A stretch of DNA of 64,000 bases from Pelecanus crispus (lineage: Eukaryota; Chordata; Aves; Pelecaniformes; Pelecanidae), in assembly GCF_030463565.1 (NCBI RefSeq), contig NC_134675.1:19117862-19181861 (forward strand), read 5' to 3'. Positions within the stretch are counted from its first letter, which is position 1. Each line of letters begins with the position of its first letter. The notes beneath the pieces are model-generated. The model was not told the origin of the DNA. It saw only the letters and a program-made list of their open reading frames with translations, and did no database searches. Shown here in pieces: positions 22,358 to 34,414 of this stretch. Made by a program: the position numbers and the translations under genes.

Positions 22358-24382
22358 CTAACACTGGTCACAGTATTCGCTGTTCACGCCTTGTAAATGT
22401 GAATCAAAAGTCCCTTGATTAAGATCTGGAGTAGAATTAGCCCTCCTCCTCTGTCTGGGGAACTGCTCACTGGAAACTGGAGCTGCAATTTTCCTGGGAG
22501 AACTGCCTTTTCTAATAGTTTTTCCTTGCAACTCACGCACCCGTGCCTCTAAGGTTGAGGTGGATTTTCCATCCCACTTTCTCATGTCCTCTCTGTGATC
22601 ACGCAGGTAAAACCACAGGGTGCCCTGTGGTGTGTATCCTCTATATCCTCTCTCTTGAGCATAGGGACGTTGACTCCTAATGGCTGAGACACTGGTCCGT
22701 GCAGGTGGGGAGTAGGACAGATCCTCTCTGAGTTGTTGGAACTCTTGGCATATTTTTTCAGACAGTTTTTCCACAGCCGGGATACAGGCCCGTAGAGAGG
22801 AAGAGATACTTTCTTCATATTCCCGGAGTCGTCTAGCCACTTCATCCACTGTTGGTGCCTCGTCATCTTTCCAGGCCAGTATTGCCAACGAGTTGGAATA
22901 CGATGCTGGTGCGCTCCGTACCACCTTCCGCCACATGGGTTGTGTGCACCTGACTTCATCTGGATCTTTGGGTAACTGCTCATCATTCAGGCCCCTATAA
23001 ATCACCTCCAACACGCCTAATTCCCTCAGGTACTGGATACCCTTCTCTACGGTGGTCCATTTGCCTGGGTAGTATAAAACATCCTCCTTGAAGGGATACC
23101 TTTCCTTCACACTTGACAGAAGTCGCCTCCAGAGGCTGAGCGTTTTTGCCCCTTTTCCAATTGCTTTGTCAATGCCCCCTTCCCTAGAAAGGGATCCCAG
23201 CTGCTTGGCTTCCCTACCCTCTAAATCCAGGCTACTGGCCCCGTTATCCCAGCATCAGAGCAGCCAGGTGATGATGTGCTCACCTGGATGATGACTGAAG
23301 TCTTTTCGCATATCTCGCAGCTCACTCAGGGATAGGGATCGGGTGGTCACCATCTCATTTATGGGTTCTTCCTCCTCTGGTTCTCGTGATGGCCCTGGTT
23401 CATCTTCATCCCTTACTAAACGAACTGATTTCCTCGTGTATTTTTTCTTCTGTATAGGGGCAACTGATACTGGTTCGGGTTGGTTCTCTGGTTTAGCCGC
23501 AGTGTCTGTCACTGGGGTTTGAGTAGCCGCAGTGCCCATGGCTGTGGTTTGAGTAGCCGTAGTGCTCATGGCTGTGGCTGGAGTAGCCACAGTGCCTGGG
23601 GCAGGGGTTTGTGTAGCTGCAAGGCCTGTAGTGGGGGTTGGAGTAGCTGCAGGGCCTGTAGTGGGGGTTTGAGTAGCCACAGTGCTTGTTGTTTTGTCAT
23701 CAGACCCAGAGACCTTCTCTTTCTTTTGAGGGTACTGATTAGTGTTGACCACGGCTCGATAGGCATGGGCCAGTCCCCAGCATGTTGCAATGATTTGTGT
23801 CTCTCTGGAGCTACCAGGGTGACAACATACTTCTTCCAAATACTTTACTAATTCTTCAGGATTCTGCACTTGTTCAGGGGTGAAGTTCCAAAACACTGGA
23901 GGTCCCCACTGCCCTAGGTACTTGCCCATACGATCCCATACACCCTGCCATTCATAACTATCCAGCCTTGGGGTAGATCTCTGGATGATATTCTTAAATT
24001 GCTTACTGACCTTTATCAAAAACGAAACAACATTCCCAAGAAGTATCAATAGAAGTATCTTAACTGCCCAGGGGTGTTCAAGATACTGGAAAGTTGTTGT
24101 AATGAAGGAGGAAACATCATAGAAGAATGTAGTGAAGGTGCCATTCTGTATTTCCTCCACAACAAGCCTCTCAGAGGAAGAGGTATAATTGCTAACTCTC
24201 TCCATGAGGTAGTACCCGAAGTACAGTAGTGACTTCTGTATGAAACCCAAATACCAAAGTATGCTGAAGGTCAGGGTTTTGATAAGGAGCCTCCCAAGCA
24301 AAAGATCATGAATCACTGCGGAGCATAGCACACTACACAAACTGACAGCAAGCTTTAACGCATGCCGCAAAAAAAAGAACAT
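22358..24382 (-). pseudogene. ERV-B gag, one in-frame TGA, hydrophobic N-terminus
   Basis: The first ATG is at 24382; the frame runs to TAG at 22360-22358 with a single TGA at 23257-23255. The first 70 residues are strongly hydrophobic (several possible membrane segments) and another hydrophobic block follows near residue 120, which is unusual for Gag. The middle contains a Pro/Thr/Ala/Gln repeat encoded by about six 30-bp units (23515-23695) and then a basic and acidic patch. The C-terminal half has Trp-Phe-Tyr-Leu-Arg-Asp-His and Leu-Glu-Ala-Arg-Val-Arg-Glu-Leu. The protein ends in Cys-Asp-Gln-Cys just before the stop; no CCHC knuckle is seen. The gag call rests on position between the primer-binding site and pro. 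Whether the TGA is a mutation or is read through is unknown. Confidence 0.72.
23515..23695 (-). repeat. 30-bp tandem repeat inside ERV-B gag
   Basis: About six imperfect copies of a 30-bp unit code for a Thr/Pro/Ala/Gln-rich decapeptide (Ala-Ala-Thr-Gln-Thr-Pro-like). The units stay in frame. Confidence 0.8.
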
Positions 24383-24476
24383 GGCGCAGATCAGATGAAC
24401 TAATATCGTGACCGGCAACTGTTAACAGACTCCTTAATACACTCTGGTTAATCTGTTATTATCTCAAACCCTTTGT

Positions 24477-24494
24477 GCCCCACGTTGGGCGCCA
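24477..24494 (-). other. ERV-B primer-binding site for tRNA-Lys(1,2)
   Basis: Eight bases inside the 5' LTR edge, the minus strand reads TGGCGCCCAACGTGGGGC, an exact complement of the tRNA-Lys(1,2) 3' end as used by several betaretrovirus-like elements. Confidence 0.9.
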
Positions 24495-24502
24495 AAAAGG
24501 AC

Positions 24503-25071
24503 TGTCGTGGTTTAGCCCCAGCCAGCAACTAAGCACCACGCAGCCGCTCGCTCACTCCCCCTACCCCGATGGGATGGGGGAGAGAATCGGAGGAGTAAGA
24601 GTGAGAAACACTCCTGGGGTGAGATAAGAACAGTTTAATAATTGAAATAAAGTAAAATAGTAATGATAATAGTAACAGTATAATAATGATAATAGTAATA
24701 ACAATATACAAGCAAGTGATGCACAATGCAATTGCTCACCACCCGCCGACCGATACCCAGACAGTTCCCGAGCAGCGATCGCTGCTCCCTGGCCAACCCC
24801 CCCCAGTTTATATACTGAACATGACGTCATGTGGTATGGAATAGCCCTTTGGTCAGTTTGGATCAACTATTCTGGCTGTGCCCCCTCCCACTTTCTTGTG
24901 CACCTGGCAGAGCATGGGAAGCTGAAAAGTCCTTGACTAGCATAAGCAGTACTCAGCAACAACTAAAAACATCAGCGTGTTATCAACATTCTTCTCCTAC
25001 TAAATCCAAAACACAGCACTATGCCTGCTACTAGGAAGAAAATTAACTCTATCCCAGCCGAAACCAGGACA
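24503..25071 (-). mobile_element. ERV-B 5' LTR
   Basis: This 569-bp LTR would drive transcription in the minus direction, the same as IL6ST. TGACGTCA is at 24822-24829 and the TATA box at about 24806-24814. Its AT triplet tract differs in length and composition from the 3' copy. Confidence 0.92.
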
Positions 25072-25076
25072 AGGCA

Positions 25077-26480
25077 CCAAATATTTGCTTACAATAATTA
25101 AGTTGTTCTTCCTGTTACCTTCTTAAACTGCAGATCACTGTCTCTGAAATACTTCAGTTGTTTTGCAGCTGCCAAGTAGCTTTAGTCTAAAAAGCAAATT
25201 AATCTATACAAAATAATATCTTAACATTCCACATTCTCATCTTGAAGTCAAACCTTCAAGACTGACAACCACCAATGCCAGTTCTCTAATGTGGACAGTT
25301 CTTGCTAATATAAGAATCATCCTAAAAAAAAAAAAAAAAATTGCCCAAGAGGTTTATCTCTTTTCCTACAGCTGTGTTAGTACTAATCCTCTAGAGAAGC
25401 AGCATGGGAGAGAGACAGTGGGTCTCCATTTTGTGTAGTGATTTACAGATGTGCATTTTTTTTTTTCCCCTCCCCAAAAATATTTATATATGGGCTTTAC
25501 TTGAAGAGATCACACTTCTAGACACATAAACAAGATCAAAATACTTATTTTTAATGCTTTACTTCTAGGAAGCAATCTCAGTTTTTCATCATCCTCTCCT
25601 ATTGTGATGCATCAACATACAGAATAAAAGTCTGTTAAATTCAGAAGTTATGCACTTTCAACAGATACCTTTTACATATCATTATTCTTCTGAAAGTAAC
25701 AGCATTTAGGAAGTGTAATTAATTTCATGTTCTGTAAGGGAAAAGATGAAAGAAAAAAAGCCCATAAGTCCCCAAAGTACCTGTCCTCTTCAGTTTGTGG
25801 ACCCCTATTTCCCCCCCCTTCTCAGTGAGAAGGCAGACCACTAATGACCAAACAATAACCCCACAATTCTATTACCAGTTTCTCTTTCAGAAATGCCTCA
25901 GAAGTAACAAGCAGCCATCAGCTGGCAATCACCTAGTCAGCCTAAAACAACGTTGAAAACTGAGACTGGGATTTATTTTCCTCTTCACTGCCAGCACACT
26001 TTGCAGACTACTTTCCTTTGTGCCTCAGTTTCATCACCTGCAAGATGAAAATAATGACACCAGTTTTTCTTTAGGAAGACTCACTGCAAGGATGACTGGA
26101 GCTCAGGAACACATCAGAAGTTAGCAGACAACCCAGGCTGCTCACTGCACCCACTCCTCCCCAATTCTTCAGGGAATCCTCCGGTAGTTAGACCAGATGT
26201 AAAACAAAGCATGCCTTTTTTTCAAGGCCAGTGGTTTTCTACCTTCTGGTCTACAGGCCACAAGAACAGACCACTTCTAGTGAAGGTAACAAACCGCAAC
26301 ACTTTTCAACAAGAAAATGCGTGCCGATAATATGGCCAAGCTTATCAGAGTTGAAAAAGCCCAAAAAATACGAGTCCAGTGAGGGACACAGCATCTTTAT
26401 TAATTAAAACTGTCGGCATTAACAGCCACTGCACTACAGAAAAACCCAGATAATCTTCAGTCTTAACCTCCATGCCATGC
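25077..26480. other. IL6ST first intron, 5' part
   Basis: AT-rich intron sequence between ERV-B and the CpG island. No exon or repeat family was recognised beyond short poly-A and poly-T runs. Confidence 0.5.
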
Positions 26481-27087
26481 TAGTAGGTCAATAAAATGGC
26501 ATCAAGACAGGGGAAGGGTTACGGATGGGGTACCCCCAGCAGCTGGTACTACGCACAGCGGCAAGAAAATAGACTCGACAGCCCCCCCCCGGCCCCCATA
26601 CCAAGGAAGCCCCAGGCGGCCCGGCAGCGGGCAAGGCCATGTTGTGATTTAAGCGCCACCGCTGGGCGAGCTCCATCAGTGCCCACCGAGGGGAGGCAAG
26701 AAGCCGCGACGGGGAGCGTGCGGCGACACCCGCACCCCCTCACAGCCCACCCCGCTAGGCCAGGCCCCACTTGGGGAGGGCCGCTCACGGCCGCAGGGAG
26801 CGGCCAGAGAAGGCTGCAGCCAGGCACCTCCGCCGCAAGGGACCGACTAGGGAAACGAGTGGCGAAGGGCTGCCACCCTCCCCCCCTCTCTCCCAGCCAG
26901 CCCTGGCCGAGCGTCCGCCCGCGGCCCGCCGAGCCCAGCTACGGCCCAGAGGAAGAATGGGCCAATGCGGCCCCCAATGGACGGGCGCCCCTCAGGGTGA
27001 GGTGCACAGAGATAGCAGAGAAGCTGGAGGAGAGGGCTGAACAGAAGGGGAAAACCGCCTACGACCACAAGCCTCCCCGACCCTTAC

Positions 27088-27200
27088 CTGCTGCCGTTAC
27101 CACCTCACAACACCCCACCTCCCAGCGCAAGTCCCTAAATAACAGCTTCGCCGCGCCATCACGCCGCTGTCCCTCACGCGCGGCCCCACAACCCATCACG
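27088..27200 (-). other. IL6ST: Candidate noncoding first exon of IL6ST
   Basis: The downstream edge is a CAG/GTAAGG donor (GT at 27087-27086). The start is estimated at some tens of bases downstream of the CCAAT box and is not exact. No ATG is needed here because the start codon is in the exon at 6574-6654. Confidence 0.45.
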
Positions 27201-27543
27201 CTCTCTCCCGCCTGCACCCTTCCCTCCCTGACTCGCGTCGCCATTGGCGATAGGTGCGCGCAGCCAGCTGGGGGCGGGAAGAGTAGCGGCATTGTGTGAG
27301 GGGAGGCGGGTGCTTCTCCTCCCCAACCGCCGCTATCTGCCCGGTGCTCCTCGTCCCCCTCAGTGTCGGGGAGAAGGCGAGGGCCGTGCCTGGGCCCCCC
27401 CTCACCTCGGAGAAACGTTCCCCGCAGGGTTATTCCCTCAAGGTGTGTTTCAGGGCATGTAAGAACAGACAAGGGGCTAGAGAACCCCGTTTCCCGGGGA
27501 GGGTGGGAGCACAGCCACTTCCATCGCCCCCTGAGGCTCTTAC

Positions 27544-27679
27544 CTGCGCGGTAGGCAGCAGCTGCAGGGCCCCTAGCTGAAGCGAGACAGCGACAGCCCC
27601 AGCCCCAGCCTGGGCCGACGCCGGCGGGGCCTCTGGAAGCTTCTCCCGGCCCTGCGCTGCTGGCGCGGCGGTGGTGTCC
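27544..27679 (-). other. Alternative candidate first exon
   Basis: A second strong donor, CAG/GTAAGAG, ends a GC-rich stretch that begins next to an LTR fragment at 27680. It could be an alternative IL6ST leader exon. The transcription start is not determinable from sequence. Confidence 0.35.
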
Positions 27680-28053
27680 TGTTGAAGGCTAACTCGTATC
27701 AGGCCAAGATGCTTTTGTAAGCTGGCAAGTAAAGGACACTTAATCATCCCTAATCAGAAGAACAAGCATTCAGTATCCTTTAACCAAAGACATCCCGGAG
27801 CAACTAGACCTTGAAGAAGTACTGAGAAACTGATAAAAGGGAACATCCTACCCCAGCAGGTAGGAAAAACTGGACGATTGCCGAAAAACAGTAACTGGGG
27901 GAAAGGTAATTCTGGCAGGGGGGGGATCGTGACCACCAACTCAATTTAGGACCAAAAAGATTTGCCCCCCCACACCCGTAAGGAGCATGCATGCTAATTT
28001 ACATAGCAAGCGAGGCTAATTAGAATATAGTTGACCAATAGCAGATAGGATGG
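27680..28053 (+). mobile_element. LTR-C, 5' half
   Basis: This matches the first part of the LTR at 49924-50524 closely, except for a 17-bp gap after the first 15-20 bases and scattered substitutions. The part with TATA box and poly(A) signal is missing. Its left edge directly adjoins the IL6ST CpG island. Confidence 0.85.
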
Positions 28054-28482
28054 AAATCTGATAGCCTGAAGCGATTCCTGGTTTATTGCCAGAACTTGTA
28101 GAACAACACCCCCCACACCAAATCCAGTCCAGCATCAGGCCTCCCTCACATGTTTTATAACTCCTCAAATAAGCAAGAGCTCTTGTATTTCACAGCCTAT
28201 TTATAGACTCAATGTAAAACTATTTCCACATAGCTGAAGTTGCACAGAAGAACAAAACAATTTGTTTGCAACTGTACTTAAGTTTTCTGTATTGGCACAA
28301 AATATCATTAATAGAGTAACAATTTAGTTGCTATATTCGGTTTTGTCTGAGCTCTTCTTCTAAGATGATTAGCTTCCCCAAAGATTTTCTATAGGTTTTG
28401 AAAGTGATGATAGCATGCTTGTCTGTATACCTTATCTGTTCTTCAGAACCTTCTGCAAACTCTAGATGGATGGAAAGATACC
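28054..28482. other. Unassigned sequence
   Basis: AT-rich DNA between LTR-C and a solo LTR-B. Nothing is recognised. Confidence 0.4.
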
Positions 28483-29049
28483 TGTCGTGGTTTAGCCCCA
28501 GCCAGCAACTAAGCACCACACAGCCGCTTGCTCACTCCACCTGCCCTGGTGGGATGGGGGAGAGAATCAAAGGAGTAAGAGTGAGTAAAACTCCTGGGTT
28601 GCCATAAGAACAGTTTAATAATTGAAATAAGTAAAATAGTAATGATAATAATGACAATATAATAATGATAATAATAATAACAATATACAAAGCAAGTGAT
28701 GCACAATGCAATTGCTCACCACCCACTGACCGATACCCAGACAGTTCCCGAGCAGCGATCGCTGCTCCCCGGCCAACTCCTCCCAGTTTATATACTGAGC
28801 ATGTCATCATATGGTATGGAATAGCCCTTTGGCCAGTTTGGGTGAACTATCCTGGCTGTTCCCCCTCCCAGTTTCTTGTGTACCTGGCAGAGCATGGGAA
28901 GCTGAAAAGTCTGACTAGCATAAACAGTACTTAGCAACAACTGAAAACATCAGTGTGTTATCAACATTCTTCTCCTACTAAATCCAAAACACAGCACTAT
29001 GCCTGCTACTAGGAAGAAAATTAACTCTATTCCAGCCGAAACCAGGACA
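28483..29049 (-). mobile_element. Solo LTR-B
   Basis: A full-length 567-bp LTR of the ERV-B family with a perfect 5-bp target duplication, ATACC, at 28478-28482 and 29050-29054. The TGACGTCA motif is altered (TGTCATCA). Confidence 0.92.
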
Positions 29050-31432
29050 ATACCTCAAAAGTATAAAGAAACAGTCTCATGGACAGACTGAGTCCCATTT
29101 CTCTATGGTATCAGTCAGCGGGCACGTCAGTCCTGTATTTTCCACCAGCCCTAACTGCAATGGTGACATGGATGGTAGGGTAGCCACTGTCCTTGTGGGT
29201 GACCTGAAGACAGTCGTAACAGCCTCTGTTGATCACTTTTTTGTCTTGTTAATCCAGTAATTCTCAGCCAGGGTTGCTGTTTGGCTTGCCTTATGCTACT
29301 TAGAGGAAATAACTTGACATCCATGTTGCAAATGGAAGTAAATGGACTTAAATGCGGTAAGATATATTTTTCTTAAATGATTACCATCTACCCCAAATGT
29401 GGTTTGTATTAACCTTTTCCTTCTTTCACAGGCAGGACTGAATGTTTTGGGCAATTATATTACATCACCCAGTGGGCTGAGTTTTCTTTTTATTCTTATG
29501 AAACCTAGGGTTTTAATCTGACAGGAGGATTGTTCATGTTGCAGTGATTTCTAGTTCTGTGTCAGCACCTTCTCTAGTAATAACTGCTTAATTTTGAATC
29601 TTGTTGGTGAAGGTGAAACTCTCAGCTGTGGTCATAAACACTGGGCCAAAACCTCTGCTGGCATAAACAACATGGTCCATGGGAGCTGTAATTGCTTACA
29701 TTCTGGCATGGGGTCTTGTAGTCTGGAATATAAAATAAATTTTCTGGACTGTGGCCTTTTAAAATATACAGACTGTACTTTCAATAACACACCAAAAATC
29801 TGACTGTTCTTACAACATCATTAGACATTTTCTGGTGCAAGGAAGTAAAAACAGGTTAATAGCATTATGACTGCCATTTGATAGAATCAGGTCATTCAGG
29901 ATCCTGGGTAAAGAAAGCAGTTAAGCCCTTCAAGCATATTGTGAAGTGCCTTTTCTGCACATGGATGATTTCCTGAAAAAATCTTAAGTTTGATATACTG
30001 CATTGTATTCATCCGTAGTGATACACAGTATACTGCACTGTATATGCACTGTAGTACTGATATATAGGTAATATAAACACCAGTAATTTCAAGTTTCAAA
30101 TATTCAGAGAAATTAAAAATTCTTGCCACATTTTAAAAATGTTTCCGCAAACCAGCATTTTAATTTGCATATTGAATTAAACAGTATATGAAATAAGTTA
30201 GTCTATTGAATTCATTAAATATATGAGGCAAGAATAAAAGGAAGTTAATTGTCAGGAATTGGAAGGTCTTTGAGATGAATTATCCATCTATTCATTTACA
30301 CTGCAATTTGTGTTCCAACACAGTGCTCAGACCAGGGCTATATAGGACATTTCCAAGCTTCCATGCTCCACAGCTAGGATATAAGTAGGTGGAGCATGCC
30401 TTCACACATTGTTTTTTCAGCCCCAGGAAGAAGGGGATAGCTTGGGAATATGGAGATGGACAATAACACCTGAAAAACATTCAGTGATTGGAAAAGGTTT
30501 CTGGGTAGCTGCTTGGCTGTGAGAGCAGAGATATTTTTAGAGATGCTGTAGAGATTGCCTAGGAACAAACTTGTACCACTCTTTGGATCATTTCAGCAGT
30601 TTTGCAGCAGGTTGTGACAAAGTCTGCAGTCAATGCAAAACATACTGAATCCTACAATCAGTGTGCCACAGAGAGGAAAAGATCTTCCTGAAGTGTACTG
30701 TTATCTTGGTATAAGGACATGAAACATGCCATAGATACATTAGGGTGTGAAAAGATTTCTCAGTCCTGGATACATGTGGTTTTGTTGGAGATGGGCTGCT
30801 GTCAGAACAGGGATTTTAGGAAAAATTTTCAGAGTCATGGAGAAGCTGAACAATATAACCCTTTAATGGCAATGTTCTGACCCATGACAAGTCAAAGACA
30901 TTTTCTGGGAGGTAGCTGAATTACTATATGGAACTATTTGGGAGGTTCAGTGATACATCCAAACCTCTTGATGAAGTGATGATGTTATCTCAGCTTGTAT
31001 CACTCTCCTGAACTTGAACTTATGAATATGGGTGTTCAGTGTTCTTACACTGAAGATGGATGTCCATATTCTGACACTTCTTGACAGTAAGAAAAGTCAC
31101 TTTTTCCCCTGACAGTGGAGAGGACCAGTCCTTTGGCCTGGGTGGCCAGAATAGTACCAGACTCTTGTGCTGAAGCCATAGTCTTGTACGTCATGAAGTC
31201 ATGGTAAAGTCCCCTGAAGAAGAAGGGAGGAGACTGGGAGGCAGCAGCAAGGAAAAATAGATGATGTAACTGTTGGAAATGATTTAGTGAGGGTCACAGC
31301 ATTTCCCAGCTTTATAACTTACCAAACATGAGCTGCCCAGTGGCAGCAAAAAACAGGCTTGGGAATTCATTACTTCCTTTTGAGGGAGATAGGAGGCTAC
31401 TGCTTTTTCACTAGAATAATTAAGTGTTTGCA
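29050..31432. other. Intergenic sequence
   Basis: AT-rich sequence without recognised exons or repeats. Short open frames here show no family resemblance. Confidence 0.4.
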
Positions 31433-33655
31433 ATCATACAATCATTTAGATTGGAAAAGACCTTTAAGATCATCAAGTCTACCACTAAACCAATTAAGGG
31501 TAGAGTAATAATTAATTTCATGTTTCCTGGCTTGGTGGCTGGATTATTTTTTAATGAAAGTAAAACTAGGAAACATTAAGGTTGGAAGGGACATCTAAGA
31601 TCATCAGTCCAACCATCAACCCAACACCACCATGCCCACTACACCATGTCCCCAAGTGCCACGTCTACACGTTTTTTGAACACTTCCAGGGATGGTGACT
31701 CCACCACCTCTCTGGGCAGCCTGTTCCAATGCTTGACCACACTTTCTGTGAAGAAATTTTTCCTAATATCCAATCTAAACCTCCCCTGGCGCAGCTTGAA
31801 GGCCATTTCCTCTTGTCCTATTGTTATCTACTTGGGAGAAGAGACCAACACCCACCTCGCTACAACCTCCTTTCAGGTAGTTGTAGAGAGCGATAAGGTC
31901 TCCCCTCAGCCTCCTCTTCTCCAGACTAAACAGCCCCAGTTCCCTCATCCGCTCCTCATAAGACTTGTTCTCTTGACCCTTCACCAGCTTCATTACCCTT
32001 CTCTGGACACGCTCCAGCAACTCAGTGTCCTTCTTGTATTGAGAGGCCCAAAACTGGACACAGTATTCCAAGTGCGGCCTCACCAGCACCGAGTACAGGG
32101 GGGTGATCGCTTCCCTGCTCCTGCTGGCCACACTATTCCTGATACAAGCCAGGATGCTGTTGGCCTTCTTGGCCACCTGGGCACACTGCTGCATCATGTT
32201 CAGCCAGCTGTCAACCATACCCCCAGGTCCTTTTCTGCCGGGTAGCTCTCTAGCCACTCTCCCCCAAGCCTGTAGCGTTGCATGGGGTTGTTGTGACCCA
32301 AGTGCAGGACCCGGCACTTGGCCTTGTTGAAACTCATACAGTTGGCTTCGGCCCATCGGTCCGGCCTGTCCAGGTCCCCTGCAGGGCCATCCTACCCTCC
32401 AGCAGATCGACACTCCCACCCAGTTTGGTGTCATCTGCAAACTTACTGAGGGTGCACTCAATCCCCTCATCCGGATCACTGATAAAGATATTGAATAAGA
32501 CTGGCCCCAAGACAGAGCCCTGGGAAACACCGCTCGTGACCGGTCGCCAACTGGACTTAACTCCATTCACCACTACTCTCTGGGCTCGGCCACCCAACCA
32601 GTTTTTTACCCAGTGAAGAGTACACCTGCCTAGTCCATGAGCCGCCAGCTTCCCTAGGAGAATGCTGTGGGAGACAGTGTCAAAGGCTTTGCTGAAGTCC
32701 AGGTAGATGACAGCCACAGCCCTTCCTTCATCCACCAGGCAGGTCACCAGGTCATAGAAGGAGATCAGGTTGGTCAAGCAGGACCTGCCTTTCATGAGCC
32801 CATGCTGGCTGGTCCTGATCCCCTCTTTGACCTGCACTTACATGTTGAGCGTACTCAAGATGAACTGCTCCATAATCTTTCCCGGCACCGAGGTCAGGCT
32901 GACAGGCCTGTAGCTCCCCGGGTCCTCCTTCCAGCCCTTCTTGTAGATGGGAATCACATTGGCAAGCCTCCAGTCGTCTGGGACCTCCCCTGTTAACCAG
33001 GACTGCTGATAGATGATGGAGAGTGGCTTGGCGAGCTCCTCTGCCAGCTCCCTCAGTACCCTCGGGTGGATCCCATCTGGCCCCATAGACTTGTGAGTGT
33101 CCAGGTGGCATAGCAGGTCATTAACTGCTTCCTCCTGGACTATGAGGGCTCCATTCTGGTCCCCATCCCTGTGTCTAGCTCAGGGGGCTGAAAACCCTGG
33201 GGATGACTGGTCTGACTATTAAAGACTGAGGCAAAGGTGGCGTTAAGTACCTCAGCCTTTTCCTCATCCTTGGTGGTAATGTTGCCCCCCACATCCACCA
33301 AAGGATGGAGATTCTCCTTGGCTCTCTTTTTGTTGTTAGTGTATTTGTAAAAACATTTTTTATTATCTTTCACAACAGTGGCCAGATTGAGTTCTAGCTG
33401 GGCTTTTGCCTTTCTAGTTTCCTCCCTGCATGACCTAACAAGATCCCTGTACTCTTTTTGAGTTGCCTGCCCCTTATTCCAAAGGTGGTAGACTCTCCTT
33501 TTTTCCCTGAGTCCCAGAACAAGCTCCCTATTCAACCAGGCCAGTTGTCGTCCTCACTGGTTCATCTTATGGCACATGGGGACAGCCTGCTCCTGTGCCT
33601 TTAAGACTTCCTTCTTGAAGAATGACCAGCTTTCCTGGGCCAAAGGGGTAAAATC
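31433..33655 (-). mobile_element. CR1 LINE, 5'-truncated
   Basis: On the minus strand the element shows an Arg-Glu-Lys-Arg-Arg-Val-Tyr linker block, Ser-Met-Gly-Pro-Asp-Gly-Ile, Asp-Phe-Ser-Lys-Ala-Phe-Asp and Phe-Ala-Asp-Asp of CR1 reverse transcriptase, in several frames. It has the same doubled 3' end as the copies at 2037-4398 and 47525-49078. Frameshifts make it inactive. Confidence 0.9.
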
Positions 33656-34414
33656 CTTGCAACAAAGGGGTAAAAGTTCACTGAGCCAAGCCACCATCAT
33701 TGCAATCAACCAAATGTGTACAACCTAGGCAAAAGCAAGTCCACTTGATACTTGATGGCACTTGTTGCACCAAGCAATGAATGATGCATATGGCAACAGG
33801 GCTTGTCATGATGAAAGGGTTGGCTCCGTTCTTTAGCATCATTATGCCCAGTAGGTTGCTAAAATATGAGACTCGGTACAAAAATTCAGTCAGGATCTGT
33901 AGAGCTGTAACTGGGCTTCAGCAGATCAGGAAAAATCTTGTGATCACTGGAAGAAGTTAGAAATGGGGATAGCTGTCTCCTCCAAAAGTGATAAGCTTGA
34001 CAGGGAAGCTTTGGGTTGTTGAAGAGGACATGAACCAATATTTTTGTTATGATTCTCAGGAAGAGGAATGGCAGCACCATGAAGTTGCAGCAGGGCATGT
34101 GGAATAGAAAGAAGATTGCTTATGGCCCACTGAAAAATAACAGCACATCTGACAGAGTGGTGCTGAACCTAGCAATCTGCTTGTTTTTCTGGGGTGGAAA
34201 CTGTAAAGCTAATGTCATTTTAGACCTAGGCTGGAAGCTTTCACTGATGGAACATGTTGCTAGGCTATGTTTTTTCCTGAAAGATGGTGGCAGGACCATC
34301 AGAAAAAAGGGGTCTGACCTTCACTGGAGAAACAAGGCCAAAAGGGAGGCCAGAAAAATGAAAAGGCTTCTAAATCAAAGAAAGCAAATACAAAATAGCA
34401 GTGAAGATAAAATA

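Larger units (their letters stand above)
18110..25076 (-). mobile_element. ERV-B: env-less provirus with intact target duplication
   Basis: Two LTRs (18115-18687 and 24503-25071) flank gag, pro and pol on the minus strand, in the same sense as IL6ST and inside its first intron. A perfect 5-bp target duplication, AGGCA, lies at 18110-18114 and 25072-25076. The 18-bp primer-binding site fits tRNA-Lys(1,2). Pol is fully open; gag has one TGA. Between the end of pol (19173) and the 3' LTR there are about 480 bp with no env. The LTRs differ at a modest number of sites, mostly in the AT-rich triplet region, so the insertion is fairly young. Class is unclear: Lys primer as in class II, 5-bp duplication as in ERV-L. 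Confidence 0.92.
26490..27679 (-). promoter_or_regulatory. IL6ST: CpG island with IL6ST promoter
   Basis: Base composition changes abruptly to GC-rich with many CpGs. On the minus strand there is a CCAAT box (ATTGG on plus at 27243-27247) near a GC box (about 27272-27279), followed in gene direction by a GTAAGG donor at 27087. A second GTAAGA donor is at 27543. The next minus-strand acceptor recognised is the signal-peptide exon at 6654, which gives a first intron of about 20 kb. The assignment to IL6ST comes from strand, order and absence of any other gene nearby. Confidence 0.7.

Noticed and set aside
26496..27299. Plus-strand open frame of 267 codons in the CpG island
   Set aside because: GC-rich DNA has few stop codons; the peptide is low-complexity Pro/Arg/Ala with no family match, and the region is better explained as a promoter and noncoding exons on the minus strand.
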